Assembly: GCF_025787225.1 (NCBI RefSeq)
Contig: NZ_CP090958.1
Coordinates: 3,954,550 to 4,018,549, forward strand
DNA: 64,000 nucleotides
Direction: 5' to 3'
Source of the DNA: Saxibacter everestensis
GTDB taxonomy: Bacteria; Actinomycetota; Actinomycetes; Actinomycetales; Brevibacteriaceae
Below, piece after piece: positions 42,063 through 50,097 of the stretch. The notes under the pieces are model-generated. The model did no database searches. It worked only from the letters and a program-made list of their open reading frames with translations, and was not told where the DNA came from. Within the stretch, counting starts at the first letter, position 1. Every line of letters starts with the position of its first letter. The translations under genes were made by a program, and so were the position numbers.

Positions 42063-43082
42063 ATGGCATCGCAGGCGAAAGACATCGAGGTTCCGGGGGC
42101 GCACGGCGCTCGAAAGATACGGATTTCCAGCCCGGATCGTCTGATCTGGCCAGCTGACGGCGTCACCAAGTGGGACCTCGCCGAGTACGTGGCCGCTGTG
42201 GATGAGGAGTTGCTGCGCGCGCTAGGCGATCGGCCTGTCACCCTGCAGCGCTTCCCGACAGGTATCGATGGGGAGGAGTTCTTCTCCAAGAACCCACCAC
42301 GCGGCGTGCCGGAGTGGGCGCGCTCGACGATGTGCACTTACCCGTCAGCCCGGTCACACCCGCAACTGGTAATAGATGAGATCGCCACAGCTGTCTGGGC
42401 GGTGCAGATGAATACCGTGACGTTTCACCCGTGGCCGGTCCGGGTCGCAGACAACGACAATCCCGACGAACTGCGGATCGATTTGGACCCGCAGCCCGGG
42501 CGCGGGTTTCGGGATGCCGTCGAAGCTGCATTCGCGCTCGGTGAGCTGCTGCGCGAGCTGGAACTGGTCCCCTGGGTGAAGACCAGCGGCAACCGAGGAC
42601 TCCATGTCTATGCCCGGATCCGGCCCCAGTGGGAATTCCAGGAAGTCCGGCACGCCGTGATCGGAATCGCCCGAGAGCTCGAGCGCCGCTTACCGAAGTT
42701 GGTCACCTCGGCATGGTGGAAGGAGGAGCGCGGCGAGAAGGTCTTCGTTGATTTCAACCAGGCAAACCGGGACCGGACCATCGCTTCGGCCTACAGCCCG
42801 CGACCCCTGCCCGGGGCCCCGGTCTCAATGCCGGTGCGATGGGAAAGTCTGGCCGACATCCAGCCGAGCGCGTTCACAGTGCGGACCGTGCCGGAAATAC
42901 TCGCCGCGGAGGGTGACGCCTGGGCGGGGATGGATGAAGCAGTCGGCGGTATCGATGCGGCACTTGGCCTCTGGGAGACGGACCTGGCGAACGGGCTCGG
43001 CGAGATGCCCTTTCCGCCGGAGTACCCGAAGATGCCGGGCGAGCCTCCCCGGGTGCAGCCCAGCAAGCGCCGGGCGCCCTAG
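42063..43082 (+). CDS. Stand-alone LigD-type polymerase/primase domain protein
   Basis: A 339-residue NHEJ archaeo-eukaryotic primase. It shows the family opening VRISSPDR-IWPADGVTKWDLAEY, the metal motif RIDLDPQPG (about 135-143), TSGNRGLHVYARI with the conserved His (about 175-187), and FVDFNQANRDRTIASAYSPRP. No ligase or nuclease domain is attached, as in many actinobacterial paralogues of LigD. It adds nucleotides during double-strand-break repair; Ku and ligase genes are not in the window. It ends in a shared CTAG with the convergent adhesin gene. Confidence 0.88.
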   Translation: MASQAKDIEVPGAHGARKIRISSPDRLIWPADGVTKWDLAEYVAAVDEELLRALGDRPVTLQRFPTGIDGEEFFSKNPPRGVPEWARSTMCTYPSARSHPQLVIDEIATAVWAVQMNTVTFHPWPVRVADNDNPDELRIDLDPQPGRGFRDAVEAAFALGELLRELELVPWVKTSGNRGLHVYARIRPQWEFQEVRHAVIGIARELERRLPKLVTSAWWKEERGEKVFVDFNQANRDRTIASAYSPRPLPGAPVSMPVRWESLADIQPSAFTVRTVPEILAAEGDAWAGMDEAVGGIDAALGLWETDLANGLGEMPFPPEYPKMPGEPPRVQPSKRRAP

Positions 43083-44641
43083 TGTCGCCTGCGTCGTTCG
43101 CGGACCGCTACGACATAGGCCACGGCGCCGAGCGCGAGCAGGGCAGCTGCCAGGCCAAGGAGCTTGCTGACGTCGGCACCAGTGAATGGCAGCTCATCAT
43201 GCGGATCCCGGCCGGGGTCGCTTTCGCTCGGGTCGTCCCCAGGATTTGAAGGGTTGTCACTCGGCGAGACGGAAGGATCCTTGGTTTCGGTGGGGTCATC
43301 CGTCTGGGTTGGCGGCGTTGTGGGGTCATCCGTCTCTGTTGGCGTCGCCGTGGTCTCGCGCACGAAAGCGAAGTCCTGTTCAGTTACAGTCTCGCCATCC
43401 TCGGTTATCTCGAACTCCCGCGGATTGGGACCGTCGACCTTCTTGCCGTCCGGAGGTGTGACCGATAGTTCGTAGTCGCCGGGTTCCAGTTCGTCCACAC
43501 CGAAGTGCCCCTGCTCATCGGTCGTCAGAACGCGCGACTCGTCATCCGGGCCGGTGAGTGTCAACGGAAAGTCCTTGAGCGGTTCACCTTCATCGGTGAC
43601 GTCACCCTCAACCGATCCGGTCTCGGCGGGGCGGAAGGTGAAGTCCGCCAGCCCGTCAGCGTTTGTCAGGTTGACGTCCTGGCGGGTCGGGGAAACCGGG
43701 ACGTAGCCTTCGGGGCCTTCGACCTTCACGGCATACCCGTCGGCGGCGGTATAGCCCTCGAAGGCGTACTTCCCGTTCTGGTCCGTTGTTGTCTCTGCGA
43801 GAACGTCGCCGTTCGGGCCGATCAGTTTGAGCGTAAGACCTTCGAAGCGGCTGCCGCCGTCTTCGGTTGAAACCGTACCGGTGATATCCCGGGCAACGGT
43901 GGCAAACCAGGTCTGATAAATCGGGAAACCCTGTTCGCGGGTGAAGGTAAAGGTAAGTGAGCTCAGCGAGACGGTCGGTTCAAACCAGCCGGAAGCGCCA
44001 TCCGTGTCAGGTGCATTCCCCGAACCGACCCCACTGCCCTTAAGCGTGCCGGTACTCGCGTCCCAGATCGGCTTGTCCGGGTTGGCGGAACACGGGCTCG
44101 GGCTGCCGACGCAGTAGTTGAACGCGCCATTGAAACCGAGGGTCTCGCCGATTTGGTCTGCGGGAATCTTCCGGCCAGCGGCATCCGTTGCCGAAACGGC
44201 GACAGAGTCGGAGTCGATATCTCCGAGCACAAAGGCCCAACCTGCGGCCGGTGTCGGCGACTCGAATGTGTACGTAGTCACCGACGGTGAGGTCTTGTTG
44301 TCCGCCTTTGGGCGGAGATTGAGGTACTTGTTGTTCTTGCTGGATCCGTACTTCCGGCCGACATCGGTGCTGGTGTTCAGGAACGTGCTTCCGCCTGACT
44401 GCAAGCCGACATTTCCGGCTCGGGAATCCGAGGTGAATGTCGCAGCCGGAAACCCCTTTGCGTTCAGCTGGACAGATCCCTGATAGCTATTCGCCTCGCC
44501 TTCGAAGCTATTCCACGTGGCCCATGAAGTGGCCTCCACGGCATGCGCGGGAGGCATGCCGATCAGTACTGAACTGAGCGCAAGCAATATCGAGGTGACA
44601 AAAGCAAGCGCTAGGTTAGTTTTCTTAAACAGCCACTGCAT
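43079..44641 (-). CDS. LPXTG-anchored surface protein with SpaA/Cna-B-like repeats
   Basis: A 520-residue cell-wall protein. A signal peptide (LALAFVTSILLALSSVLIG, cleavage after AHA at about 34) leads to a beta-rich N-terminal domain of about 220 residues. Two to three SpaA/carboxypeptidase-regulatory-like domains follow (about 250-440), then a Thr/Asp/Pro stalk with TDDPT repeats. The sorting signal DELPFTG, a helix and RRRRH close the protein. Sortase would attach it to peptidoglycan. The sortase gene is not in this window. It is probably an adhesin or stalk protein. Confidence 0.9.
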   Translation of the reverse strand: MQWLFKKTNLALAFVTSILLALSSVLIGMPPAHAVEATSWATWNSFEGEANSYQGSVQLNAKGFPAATFTSDSRAGNVGLQSGGSTFLNTSTDVGRKYGSSKNNKYLNLRPKADNKTSPSVTTYTFESPTPAAGWAFVLGDIDSDSVAVSATDAAGRKIPADQIGETLGFNGAFNYCVGSPSPCSANPDKPIWDASTGTLKGSGVGSGNAPDTDGASGWFEPTVSLSSLTFTFTREQGFPIYQTWFATVARDITGTVSTEDGGSRFEGLTLKLIGPNGDVLAETTTDQNGKYAFEGYTAADGYAVKVEGPEGYVPVSPTRQDVNLTNADGLADFTFRPAETGSVEGDVTDEGEPLKDFPLTLTGPDDESRVLTTDEQGHFGVDELEPGDYELSVTPPDGKKVDGPNPREFEITEDGETVTEQDFAFVRETTATPTETDDPTTPPTQTDDPTETKDPSVSPSDNPSNPGDDPSESDPGRDPHDELPFTGADVSKLLGLAAALLALGAVAYVVAVRERRRRH

Positions 44642-44745
44642 ATCGAAAGTCCTTGGGGGTGGGGACGGCGCGGGATTGGCTTAAGGGGAGAAACAACAAC
44701 GAATCGAACTCTACCTGAGGGCTTAAACCGATCTACGGACAATCG

Positions 44746-45180
44746 TTATACCCCACGGGTGTCAGGCTCGGCCTTGCTGCTGCCGCGGCTGGCGAACCAG
44801 GTCAGGAGCTTGTTCTTCTTCGTATTCTGAAATGCGGCGCACAGCCAATCTCCCGAGGACTGCCGATGGAATACAAATGTCTGCACCTTGTTGAGTTGGA
44901 TAGTCTTGCCCTTGCTGATGCCGCCCTCGCTAAGCACAATGGCCACGTCGTCGGAGATGTGCCGAACGCTCTTTACCGCGATACGCATCTTGCTGCCCTT
45001 CTGCCACTTTGTCAGCACAGGCTCATGATCGCGGCGGATTGCATTCCGGCCCTCACTGGTGCTGCCGGCGAAGATCACGTAGGTGGCGTCGGGAGTGAAT
45101 AGGTCGGCATACGCCCTAGCGTCCCCGTCGTTCCACGCCTGCTCGATGCGCACTAACGTCTGCTCTATACTTATCTGCAT
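44746..45180 (-). CDS. SnoaL/SgcJ-like (NTF2-fold) protein
   Basis: A 144-residue protein with the NTF2-like pattern IEQTLVRIEQAWNDGDARAYADLFTPDATYV and the later STSEGRNAIRRDHEP. This is the SgcJ/EcaC group, small enzymes or binding proteins of secondary metabolism or stress. ATG 45180 is only 15 bases from the divergent marR start, and both lie in one inverted repeat, so the MarR protein very likely controls it. The longer open frame upstream is antisense. Confidence 0.82.
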   Translation of the reverse strand: MQISIEQTLVRIEQAWNDGDARAYADLFTPDATYVIFAGSTSEGRNAIRRDHEPVLTKWQKGSKMRIAVKSVRHISDDVAIVLSEGGISKGKTIQLNKVQTFVFHRQSSGDWLCAAFQNTKKNKLLTWFASRGSSKAEPDTRGV

Positions 45181-45208
45181 AGAAACAATAGTTGCATGAA
45201 AGCAGATA
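45172..45208. promoter_or_regulatory. Inverted repeat spanning both divergent start codons (SnoaL-like / marR)
   Basis: TATCTGC (45172-45178) and GCAGATA (45202-45208) are perfect arms around a 23-base AT-rich core that contains a further TGCAT/TGCATG pair. Both start codons lie inside it, so bound MarR would block translation-start regions of both genes. Confidence 0.6.
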
Positions 45209-45657
45209 AAATGCCAAGGACTAGTCCATCGCCAAGACAGTACCGCCGTTACCTGGCCGCCATTACACTCTTCCACCAGTCGGCTGCTGATTCAGCAGGG
45301 CTGTCCGGGACCGACTACCAAGCCAGTAACCTCCTCGACATCGACGGCCCGATGTCGAGCGGCGAACTGGCGCGACGACTAGGGCTGACCACCGGTGCGA
45401 CGACACGCCTGGTTGATCGACTCGTCCGGTCCGGAATTGCAGAGCGAGTGGAGGATTCTGCCGACCGTCGTAGGGCTCTCGTCCGACACACCGGAAAGTT
45501 GCCCACCGGACTTGCGGAGACGCTTGATCTGGTGCGTGAGCCGATCGGGAGGGCGTTGGACGCGCTCACGCCGGAACAACGCGAAGGTGTGTCCAAATAC
45601 CTTGAGACGGCGACCGGTGCCTATTCCGATGCTGCCCGGGTTATCGGAACGGACTGA
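45196..45657 (+). CDS. MarR-family regulator
   Basis: A 153-residue protein whose winged helix reads MSSGELARRLGLTTGATTRLVDRLVRSGIAER with the wing DRRRALVRHTG. It is divergent from the SnoaL-like gene. ATG 45196 and ATG 45211 are both possible starts; neither has a strong ribosome site, and translation from a nearly leaderless mRNA fits the short spacing. It probably represses its own and the neighbouring gene. The inducer is unknown. Confidence 0.87.
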   Translation: MKADKMPRTSPSPRQYRRYLAAITLFHQSAADSAGLSGTDYQASNLLDIDGPMSSGELARRLGLTTGATTRLVDRLVRSGIAERVEDSADRRRALVRHTGKLPTGLAETLDLVREPIGRALDALTPEQREGVSKYLETATGAYSDAARVIGTD

Positions 45658-45748
45658 GCCAATAACACACATCTGCCAACACGCCGACCGGAGTGCGGAG
45701 AAGCTGACGCGTTTGGCGCTATCCGGGTTGCGCCATGCCAGCGCTCCT

Positions 45749-46060
45749 CTAAGTCGTGGGTGTCTCAGAGAGGTCGACGACTTCGAACTCAAGCAGGTCG
45801 GCGCCGCTGGCCACTGGATTGCGCGCCTGCCCGGCGTGGGCCTCTTTGGCTCCTCCGCTAGACCACGCCTGGAATGATTCCTCGTCTTCCCAGGTGGTGA
45901 CCACGAAGTAGCGGTCTTCGCCTTTGACCGGACGGAGGAGTTGAAATCCCAGAAATCCCGGAGTGTTGTCGACGGTGTGGGCGCGGTTCGCAAACCGCTT
46001 CTCCAACTCAGCTCCCGCCTGGGGCGGCACCGAGATTGCGTTGATCTTCACAATAGCCAT
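45749..46060 (-). CDS. mhuD: MhuD-type haem-degrading monooxygenase
   Basis: A 103-residue ABM-fold protein very close to mycobacterial MhuD. All residues known to matter in MhuD are at the same positions: N7, F23, R26, W66 and the haem-ligand H75 (VKINAI, RFANRAH, AWSSGGAKEAH). MhuD dimers break haem down to iron and mycobilin isomers without CO release, so the gene points to haem-iron use. No typical DtxR/IdeR box is visible; an unusual 80-bp coaxial palindrome covers the start. It is divergent from a gene of unknown function. Confidence 0.9.
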   Translation of the reverse strand: MAIVKINAISVPPQAGAELEKRFANRAHTVDNTPGFLGFQLLRPVKGEDRYFVVTTWEDEESFQAWSSGGAKEAHAGQARNPVASGADLLEFEVVDLSETPTT

Positions 46061-46137
46061 GGCTTCACCATAGTTGCGTCCACTGACATCGTCATCTGAG
46101 CTGCAATGTCAGTGCCAGCTGTAATGGTGAAGCCATG
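46058..46137. promoter_or_regulatory. 80-bp coaxial palindrome over the mhuD and divergent gene starts
   Basis: Outer arms CATGGCTTCACCAT (46058-46071) and ATGGTGAAGCCATG (46124-46137) are perfect complements. Inner arms CACTGACAT (46081-46089) and ATGTCAGTG (46106-46114) are also perfect, and both pairs share the same centre (46097.5). Both flanking start codons lie in or touch the outer arms. Confidence 0.85.
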
Positions 46138-46596
46138 ATGACAAACGCTCCCAGCATCGAGGCTGTTCTTGAGGCGTTCTTCGCCGACGTTGCCGTCGGC
46201 CGTGGCGCGGGCACCCGCGTCCGGTACTGGCGGGTCTACATTCAGCTGAATCGCTACCTAGAGAGCGATGATGCAGGACGACTTCTCGGTACCGACTACA
46301 ACCGGCTGCTCGCCGCCGAACGTGAGTTTCGTCCCGACCGGGCATTGGCACGGCTGTTCTCCGCCGAGGGGCTCGTGCTTTGCCTGTCTGGTTTCGTCGA
46401 CGATGCCTGGCTGCTGCCGGCGCCGGTTGATGCCCGCTCGCAGATCAGCCTGACCGACCGTCTGCTGCGTTGGGTGCAGGGCCGACACCTGATAGATATG
46501 TCGTCCTGCTCCTGCGCGGTCTATGAATGTGAGGAGGCCATCCGTCGCGCCCGCAAGATCCTACGCAGCCAGGTGGAACCGCCACGGTTGCTATAA
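46138..46596 (+). CDS. Protein of unknown function divergent from mhuD
   Basis: A 152-residue, mostly helical protein that I do not recognise. The first 45 residues (IEAVLEAFFADVAVGRGAGTR, then VRYWRVYIQLNRYLE) look like a compact helical domain, faintly like the core-binding part of tyrosine recombinases. No catalytic residues follow. Three cysteines cluster near residues 119-126 in MSSCSCAVYEC and could bind metal. ATG 46138 (or 46135) lies at the edge of the palindrome shared with mhuD, so joint regulation is likely. Confidence 0.65.
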   Translation: MTNAPSIEAVLEAFFADVAVGRGAGTRVRYWRVYIQLNRYLESDDAGRLLGTDYNRLLAAEREFRPDRALARLFSAEGLVLCLSGFVDDAWLLPAPVDARSQISLTDRLLRWVQGRHLIDMSSCSCAVYECEEAIRRARKILRSQVEPPRLL

Positions 46597-46597
46597 C

Positions 46598-47092
46598 TCA
46601 GCCCTGGTTGTCCTCGACCGACCAGTTGAGCTCTGTTCGCAGTTCGCTGGGATCCATGTCGGGAGTTGGTTCGGTGACGTAGTACTCCCAGATGGTTTGC
46701 CCTGGAGTGAGGCCCTGTTCCCGGATCCAGCTGTTCAGTCGCTCCCACGAGGCGCCGAGCCCTTCGTACCCGCCGAGGTGGACCAATCTGGCTACCCGGC
46801 CGCCGGGAATGGAACCGGCCGCGACATCGCCGTCCGGCTGGATCGCGCGGTCGGTGATGAAACCGACCTCGAGGTCGGCGGTCTCACCCGGAGGCTGGTG
46901 ATAAAACGCGAATGCCGGACTCATGATGGCGACATCCTGTGCCGAGATGGCCACGGGTAGCGCCTGGAAGGAGTGGTCGAAAAAGCCTCTGAGTTCAGAC
47001 ATCCGGACAACGCCGCGGACGACGGCCGTGGTTTCTTGATCTGCCGTAATAAGCTCCGGGCCTGATGCGCCGGCACCTGGTTCACTGGTCAT
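46598..47092 (-). CDS. GyrI-like / AraC effector-binding domain protein
   Basis: A 164-residue stand-alone small-molecule-binding protein. The two SHS2 repeats of the GyrI-like fold are seen, with PAFAFYHQPPGETADLEVGF in the first and RVARLVHLGGYEGLGASWERL in the second, ending WEYYVTEPTPDMDPSELRTEL. Such proteins bind hydrophobic cations or hydrolyse cyclopropanone-like toxins in some relatives; no DNA-binding domain is attached. It lies two bases after the convergent unknown gene. Confidence 0.85.
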   Translation of the reverse strand: MTSEPGAGASGPELITADQETTAVVRGVVRMSELRGFFDHSFQALPVAISAQDVAIMSPAFAFYHQPPGETADLEVGFITDRAIQPDGDVAAGSIPGGRVARLVHLGGYEGLGASWERLNSWIREQGLTPGQTIWEYYVTEPTPDMDPSELRTELNWSVEDNQG

Positions 47093-47221
47093 GGCTGCTC
47101 CTCAGTCTGGTTAACGAGACTCGTCTGGTTCGCGGGTTGACGGTGCCATGAACCTACCGCAACATGTGAACGTCGTCCACGGAGTTCGTCGACGTTTGGC
47201 CGGCTTGCCAGGTTGGCCGCC

Positions 47222-47890
47222 CTACGTCGTGATCGGATCGAGGTCTAATTGCCACTTGGAAGAATTGGGAAGTTCAGGAATTTGCCACGTCGGGTCGGGC
47301 CGAAAGTTTTCGAAACCCGCGTTGAATGGAAATGCCCACCGCCGCACTGTTTGAGCGGCATCGCTCGCGGCTTCCCGGATCGACGCGATCTGCGAATCTG
47401 AATACATCCCAGCATGTCGGGCCAGTTCGAGCTCATCCTCGTCCTTGTAGTGAAAACTGCGGTCTGGTCGAACTATCACATCCAGAACCAGGTCCGAAGT
47501 CTCGATGCCGTCCACGTCCCGGGTGAATGGCAGCTCGATGTTCACGTAGTAGAGATTGCGGATTCCTGGTCGAGTTTCGAAGCACCACACCGAGTACATT
47601 GTGTTCGGCTGAAATACAGCAAGAATTCCACCGCCGGTCCACCGACGTACAGCCTGGGCACGAGGGGCGCTGAATCGTTCTGGGCCGGGAAGTGAGCGAA
47701 TATCGTGCCCGTCGGAGAGTACCTGGCACAGCATGCGAGTTCCGGACTCCAAGTACACCGCGAGATGATCGTCAGTGTCGTCGACGACAGTCACCGGCCG
47801 GAGATCAACAAGGTCCGGAAATGCCGGATCACGATAGACCCAGCTGATTTGGTCGCCCGAGTTCCAACGTGGTGTGCGGTTGTTCTCCAT
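47222..47890 (-). CDS. DUF402 domain protein
   Basis: A 222-residue cytosolic protein. DUF402 covers about residues 95-185: YSVWCFETRPG, WYVNIE-like YYVNIELPFTRD, SDLVLDVIVRPDRSF and YKDEDELELA, which contain the acidic metal-site residues of the FomD/Ntdp (nucleoside phosphatase) fold. The N-terminal 90 residues are an additional beta-rich part. Phosphatase activity on nucleotides is known for some relatives and is possible here. It stands alone. Confidence 0.85.
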   Translation of the reverse strand: MENNRTPRWNSGDQISWVYRDPAFPDLVDLRPVTVVDDTDDHLAVYLESGTRMLCQVLSDGHDIRSLPGPERFSAPRAQAVRRWTGGGILAVFQPNTMYSVWCFETRPGIRNLYYVNIELPFTRDVDGIETSDLVLDVIVRPDRSFHYKDEDELELARHAGMYSDSQIASIREAASDAAQTVRRWAFPFNAGFENFRPDPTWQIPELPNSSKWQLDLDPITT

Positions 47891-48061
47891 GCCTCGATTA
47901 TGCGGACCTCGCAGCCGGCCAGTTCTTCGAAGGCCTTCTGAGAGTAGTCAATGGCTTGCTGAACAGTGTTGCTTCTGACCGAACGCGGCTTTCGGAAGCA
48001 TAGGGCTTTGGCAGAAATGAGCCCCTTCGCATCCGGGCCGAAAGGGAGGATGATGGAAGCC

Positions 48062-49150
48062 ATGCGCAACTGGAACCAGAAAGCCGCCCTGCGCTGGGCC
48101 GTGCCACTGGTGGCCGCTCTGCTCCTGGTGGGTGGCGGTACCGCGATCACGTCCCTTCCTGCGACGGCCGATAACAGTCTTCCGGAACGAACCCCGGCCC
48201 AACTGCTTGAGGACGTGCAGAAGGCCCGAATCAAGGGAGTATCCGGAACAGTGCAGCAGACCGCGAACCTTGGGATTCCGGACTTGCCCGGGGTGGGCGG
48301 CGAACGCAGTTCGGACCTGAAGTCATTGATTTCCGGCACCCACACCTTGCGGGTATGGTCTGCCGGGCCCGACAAGTCGCGCGTTGCCTTGCTCGGCGAA
48401 TTCGGCGAGTCAGATGTGATCAGGAACGGCGACGAGGCGTGGATCTGGTCCAGCAAGGAAAACACCGCCCACCATTACACCGGTCTACAAAGCAAGACCG
48501 ACGAACCAAGCCCGGGTGTCACTCCGCGGACCCCGCAGGATGCCGCCGACGAAGCGCTGCGGGCCCTCGACTCAAGTACCAAAGTGAGCGCGACGAACGA
48601 TGCGACGGTTGCCGGACGCCCCGCATATGAACTGACGCTCACCCCTCGGGATGGCGCGTCACGGGTCGCGCAGGTGCGGATTGCGATCGACGGCACGGAG
48701 CACGTGCCGGTGCGTGTTCAGGTCCGGGCGGCAGGTAAGGCAGATCCTCCGTTCGAGGTGGGTTTCAGCAAGGTCGACTTCAATGAACCCGACGACGACC
48801 GGTTCACGTTCACGCCGCCGCCAGGAGCCAAGGTTCACGAGGAGTCCGTCGATCCTGGCGAGAAGCGTAGGGACGGCAAGGATGGTAATCGGCGAGATGG
48901 GGACGACGTGACGGTAGTCGGTACCGGATGGACCGCAGTCAGCATCCGGCCGTTGCCGGCGGAGGCGAAATCAGGCGACCTGCAACGAACACTGCAGGCT
49001 TTGCCGAAGGTATCCGGTGACTGGGGCTCTGGGCGGTTGCTGGACAGCACACTGTTTTCGGTGCTGGTCACCGATGACGGGCAGATCGTAGCCGGAGCGG
49101 TGGCACCCGATGCGCTCTACTCCGCGCTGAACGCCAAGCGAACCGGATGA
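48062..49150 (+). CDS. Exported LolA-like / DUF2092 protein
   Basis: About 362 residues with a signal peptide or anchor (RWAVPLVAALLLVGGGTAIT, cleavage near ATA) and an extracytoplasmic lipoprotein-carrier-like beta-sheet domain with VWSAGPDKSRVALL, WIWSSKENTAHHYT and the late PPPGAKV motif. A charged linker (EKRRDGKDGNRRDGDD) precedes the last 95 residues. ATG 48050, 48053 and 48062 are all in frame behind GGGAGG (48044-48049); the last gives the most usual signal peptide. The stop overlaps the ATPase gene (ATGA), so it belongs to that ABC operon, perhaps as a sensor or lipid-handling partner. Confidence 0.82.
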   Translation: MRNWNQKAALRWAVPLVAALLLVGGGTAITSLPATADNSLPERTPAQLLEDVQKARIKGVSGTVQQTANLGIPDLPGVGGERSSDLKSLISGTHTLRVWSAGPDKSRVALLGEFGESDVIRNGDEAWIWSSKENTAHHYTGLQSKTDEPSPGVTPRTPQDAADEALRALDSSTKVSATNDATVAGRPAYELTLTPRDGASRVAQVRIAIDGTEHVPVRVQVRAAGKADPPFEVGFSKVDFNEPDDDRFTFTPPPGAKVHEESVDPGEKRRDGKDGNRRDGDDVTVVGTGWTAVSIRPLPAEAKSGDLQRTLQALPKVSGDWGSGRLLDSTLFSVLVTDDGQIVAGAVAPDALYSALNAKRTG

Positions 49151-50097
49151 CGAGCGGGCTGCCCGGCTACGAGGCAGCGATACGATCTCGCGGTCTGACC
49201 AAGAGCTTTGGCGATCAAACCGCGGTACAGTCCGTTGATCTCGAGGTGCCGAAAGGCGCCGTGTACGGCTTCGTCGGCCCGAATGGGTCCGGCAAGACCA
49301 CGACGATTCGGATGCTGCTCGACCTGATCCGCGCATCCGGCGGCGAGCACGAGCTTCTCGGCCTGCCGATGCCGGCGCGGTCGGGTGAGGTACTCGGCCG
49401 GGTTGGCTCCCTGGTCGAGGGCCCGGCGTTTCACCCGTACCTCTCCGGACACGCCAACCTGACCAGGCTGGACGCGGCCGACAGGCTGAGTGATCCCAGA
49501 ACCGCCAAACGCCGGGTATCGGCGGCGCTGGATCGGGTTGGGCTTTTGGCTGCGGGCCGGAAGCCGTATCGTGCCTATTCGCTGGGCATGCGACAGCGGC
49601 TGGCGATAGCGGCTGCGCTGCGGGAACCGCGTGAGCTGCTGGTCCTCGACGAGCCGACCAACGGCCTGGATCCGCAGGGAACCCGGGAAGTGCGATCCCT
49701 GGTAGCTTCCTTGGCCACTGCTGGCGCAACCGTGTTGATCTCAAGCCACCTGCTGTCCGAAGTGCAGCAGATATGCACCCATCTGGGCGTCATGCGCGCC
49801 GGAAAGCTGGTCGCGCAAGGACCGCTGGCGGAGATTCGCGCGCAAGGTGACACGCGAGTCAGCGTTGAGACCGACAGGGTCGAAGATGCCGCCCGAGTGC
49901 TCCGCTCCCTGGGGGTTACCGAGGTCCGGCTGGACGGCGGCCGGGTGCAAGGGGTGTTGAACGATGTTGTCGTAGCGCGCATCGTGCCGGCTCTGGTCGA
50001 AAACCAGGTTCCGGTGCTCGGGTTCGGCGTTGCTGCGCAGAGCCTTGAAGATCGATTCGTCGAACTTACCGGGGAGGGTTTCGATGTCAGCGGCTGA
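49147..50097 (+). CDS. ABC transporter ATP-binding protein (BcrA-like)
   Basis: A 316-residue ATPase: Walker A GPNGSGKT near residues 45-52, signature SLGMRQRLAIAAAL near 145, Walker B LLVLDEPTNGLDPQG near 161, and an H-loop in SSHLLSE. The order and the C-terminal extension of about 100 residues match the BcrA/CcmA-type ATPases of ABC-2 exporters for peptides or lipids. It is coupled to the LolA-like gene upstream and overlaps the permease gene by 14 bases. Confidence 0.9.
   Translation: MTSGLPGYEAAIRSRGLTKSFGDQTAVQSVDLEVPKGAVYGFVGPNGSGKTTTIRMLLDLIRASGGEHELLGLPMPARSGEVLGRVGSLVEGPAFHPYLSGHANLTRLDAADRLSDPRTAKRRVSAALDRVGLLAAGRKPYRAYSLGMRQRLAIAAALREPRELLVLDEPTNGLDPQGTREVRSLVASLATAGATVLISSHLLSEVQQICTHLGVMRAGKLVAQGPLAEIRAQGDTRVSVETDRVEDAARVLRSLGVTEVRLDGGRVQGVLNDVVVARIVPALVENQVPVLGFGVAAQSLEDRFVELTGEGFDVSG

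Noticed and set aside
46138-46596. Tyrosine recombinase
   Set aside because: Only a faint N-terminal likeness; the RHRY catalytic residues are missing.
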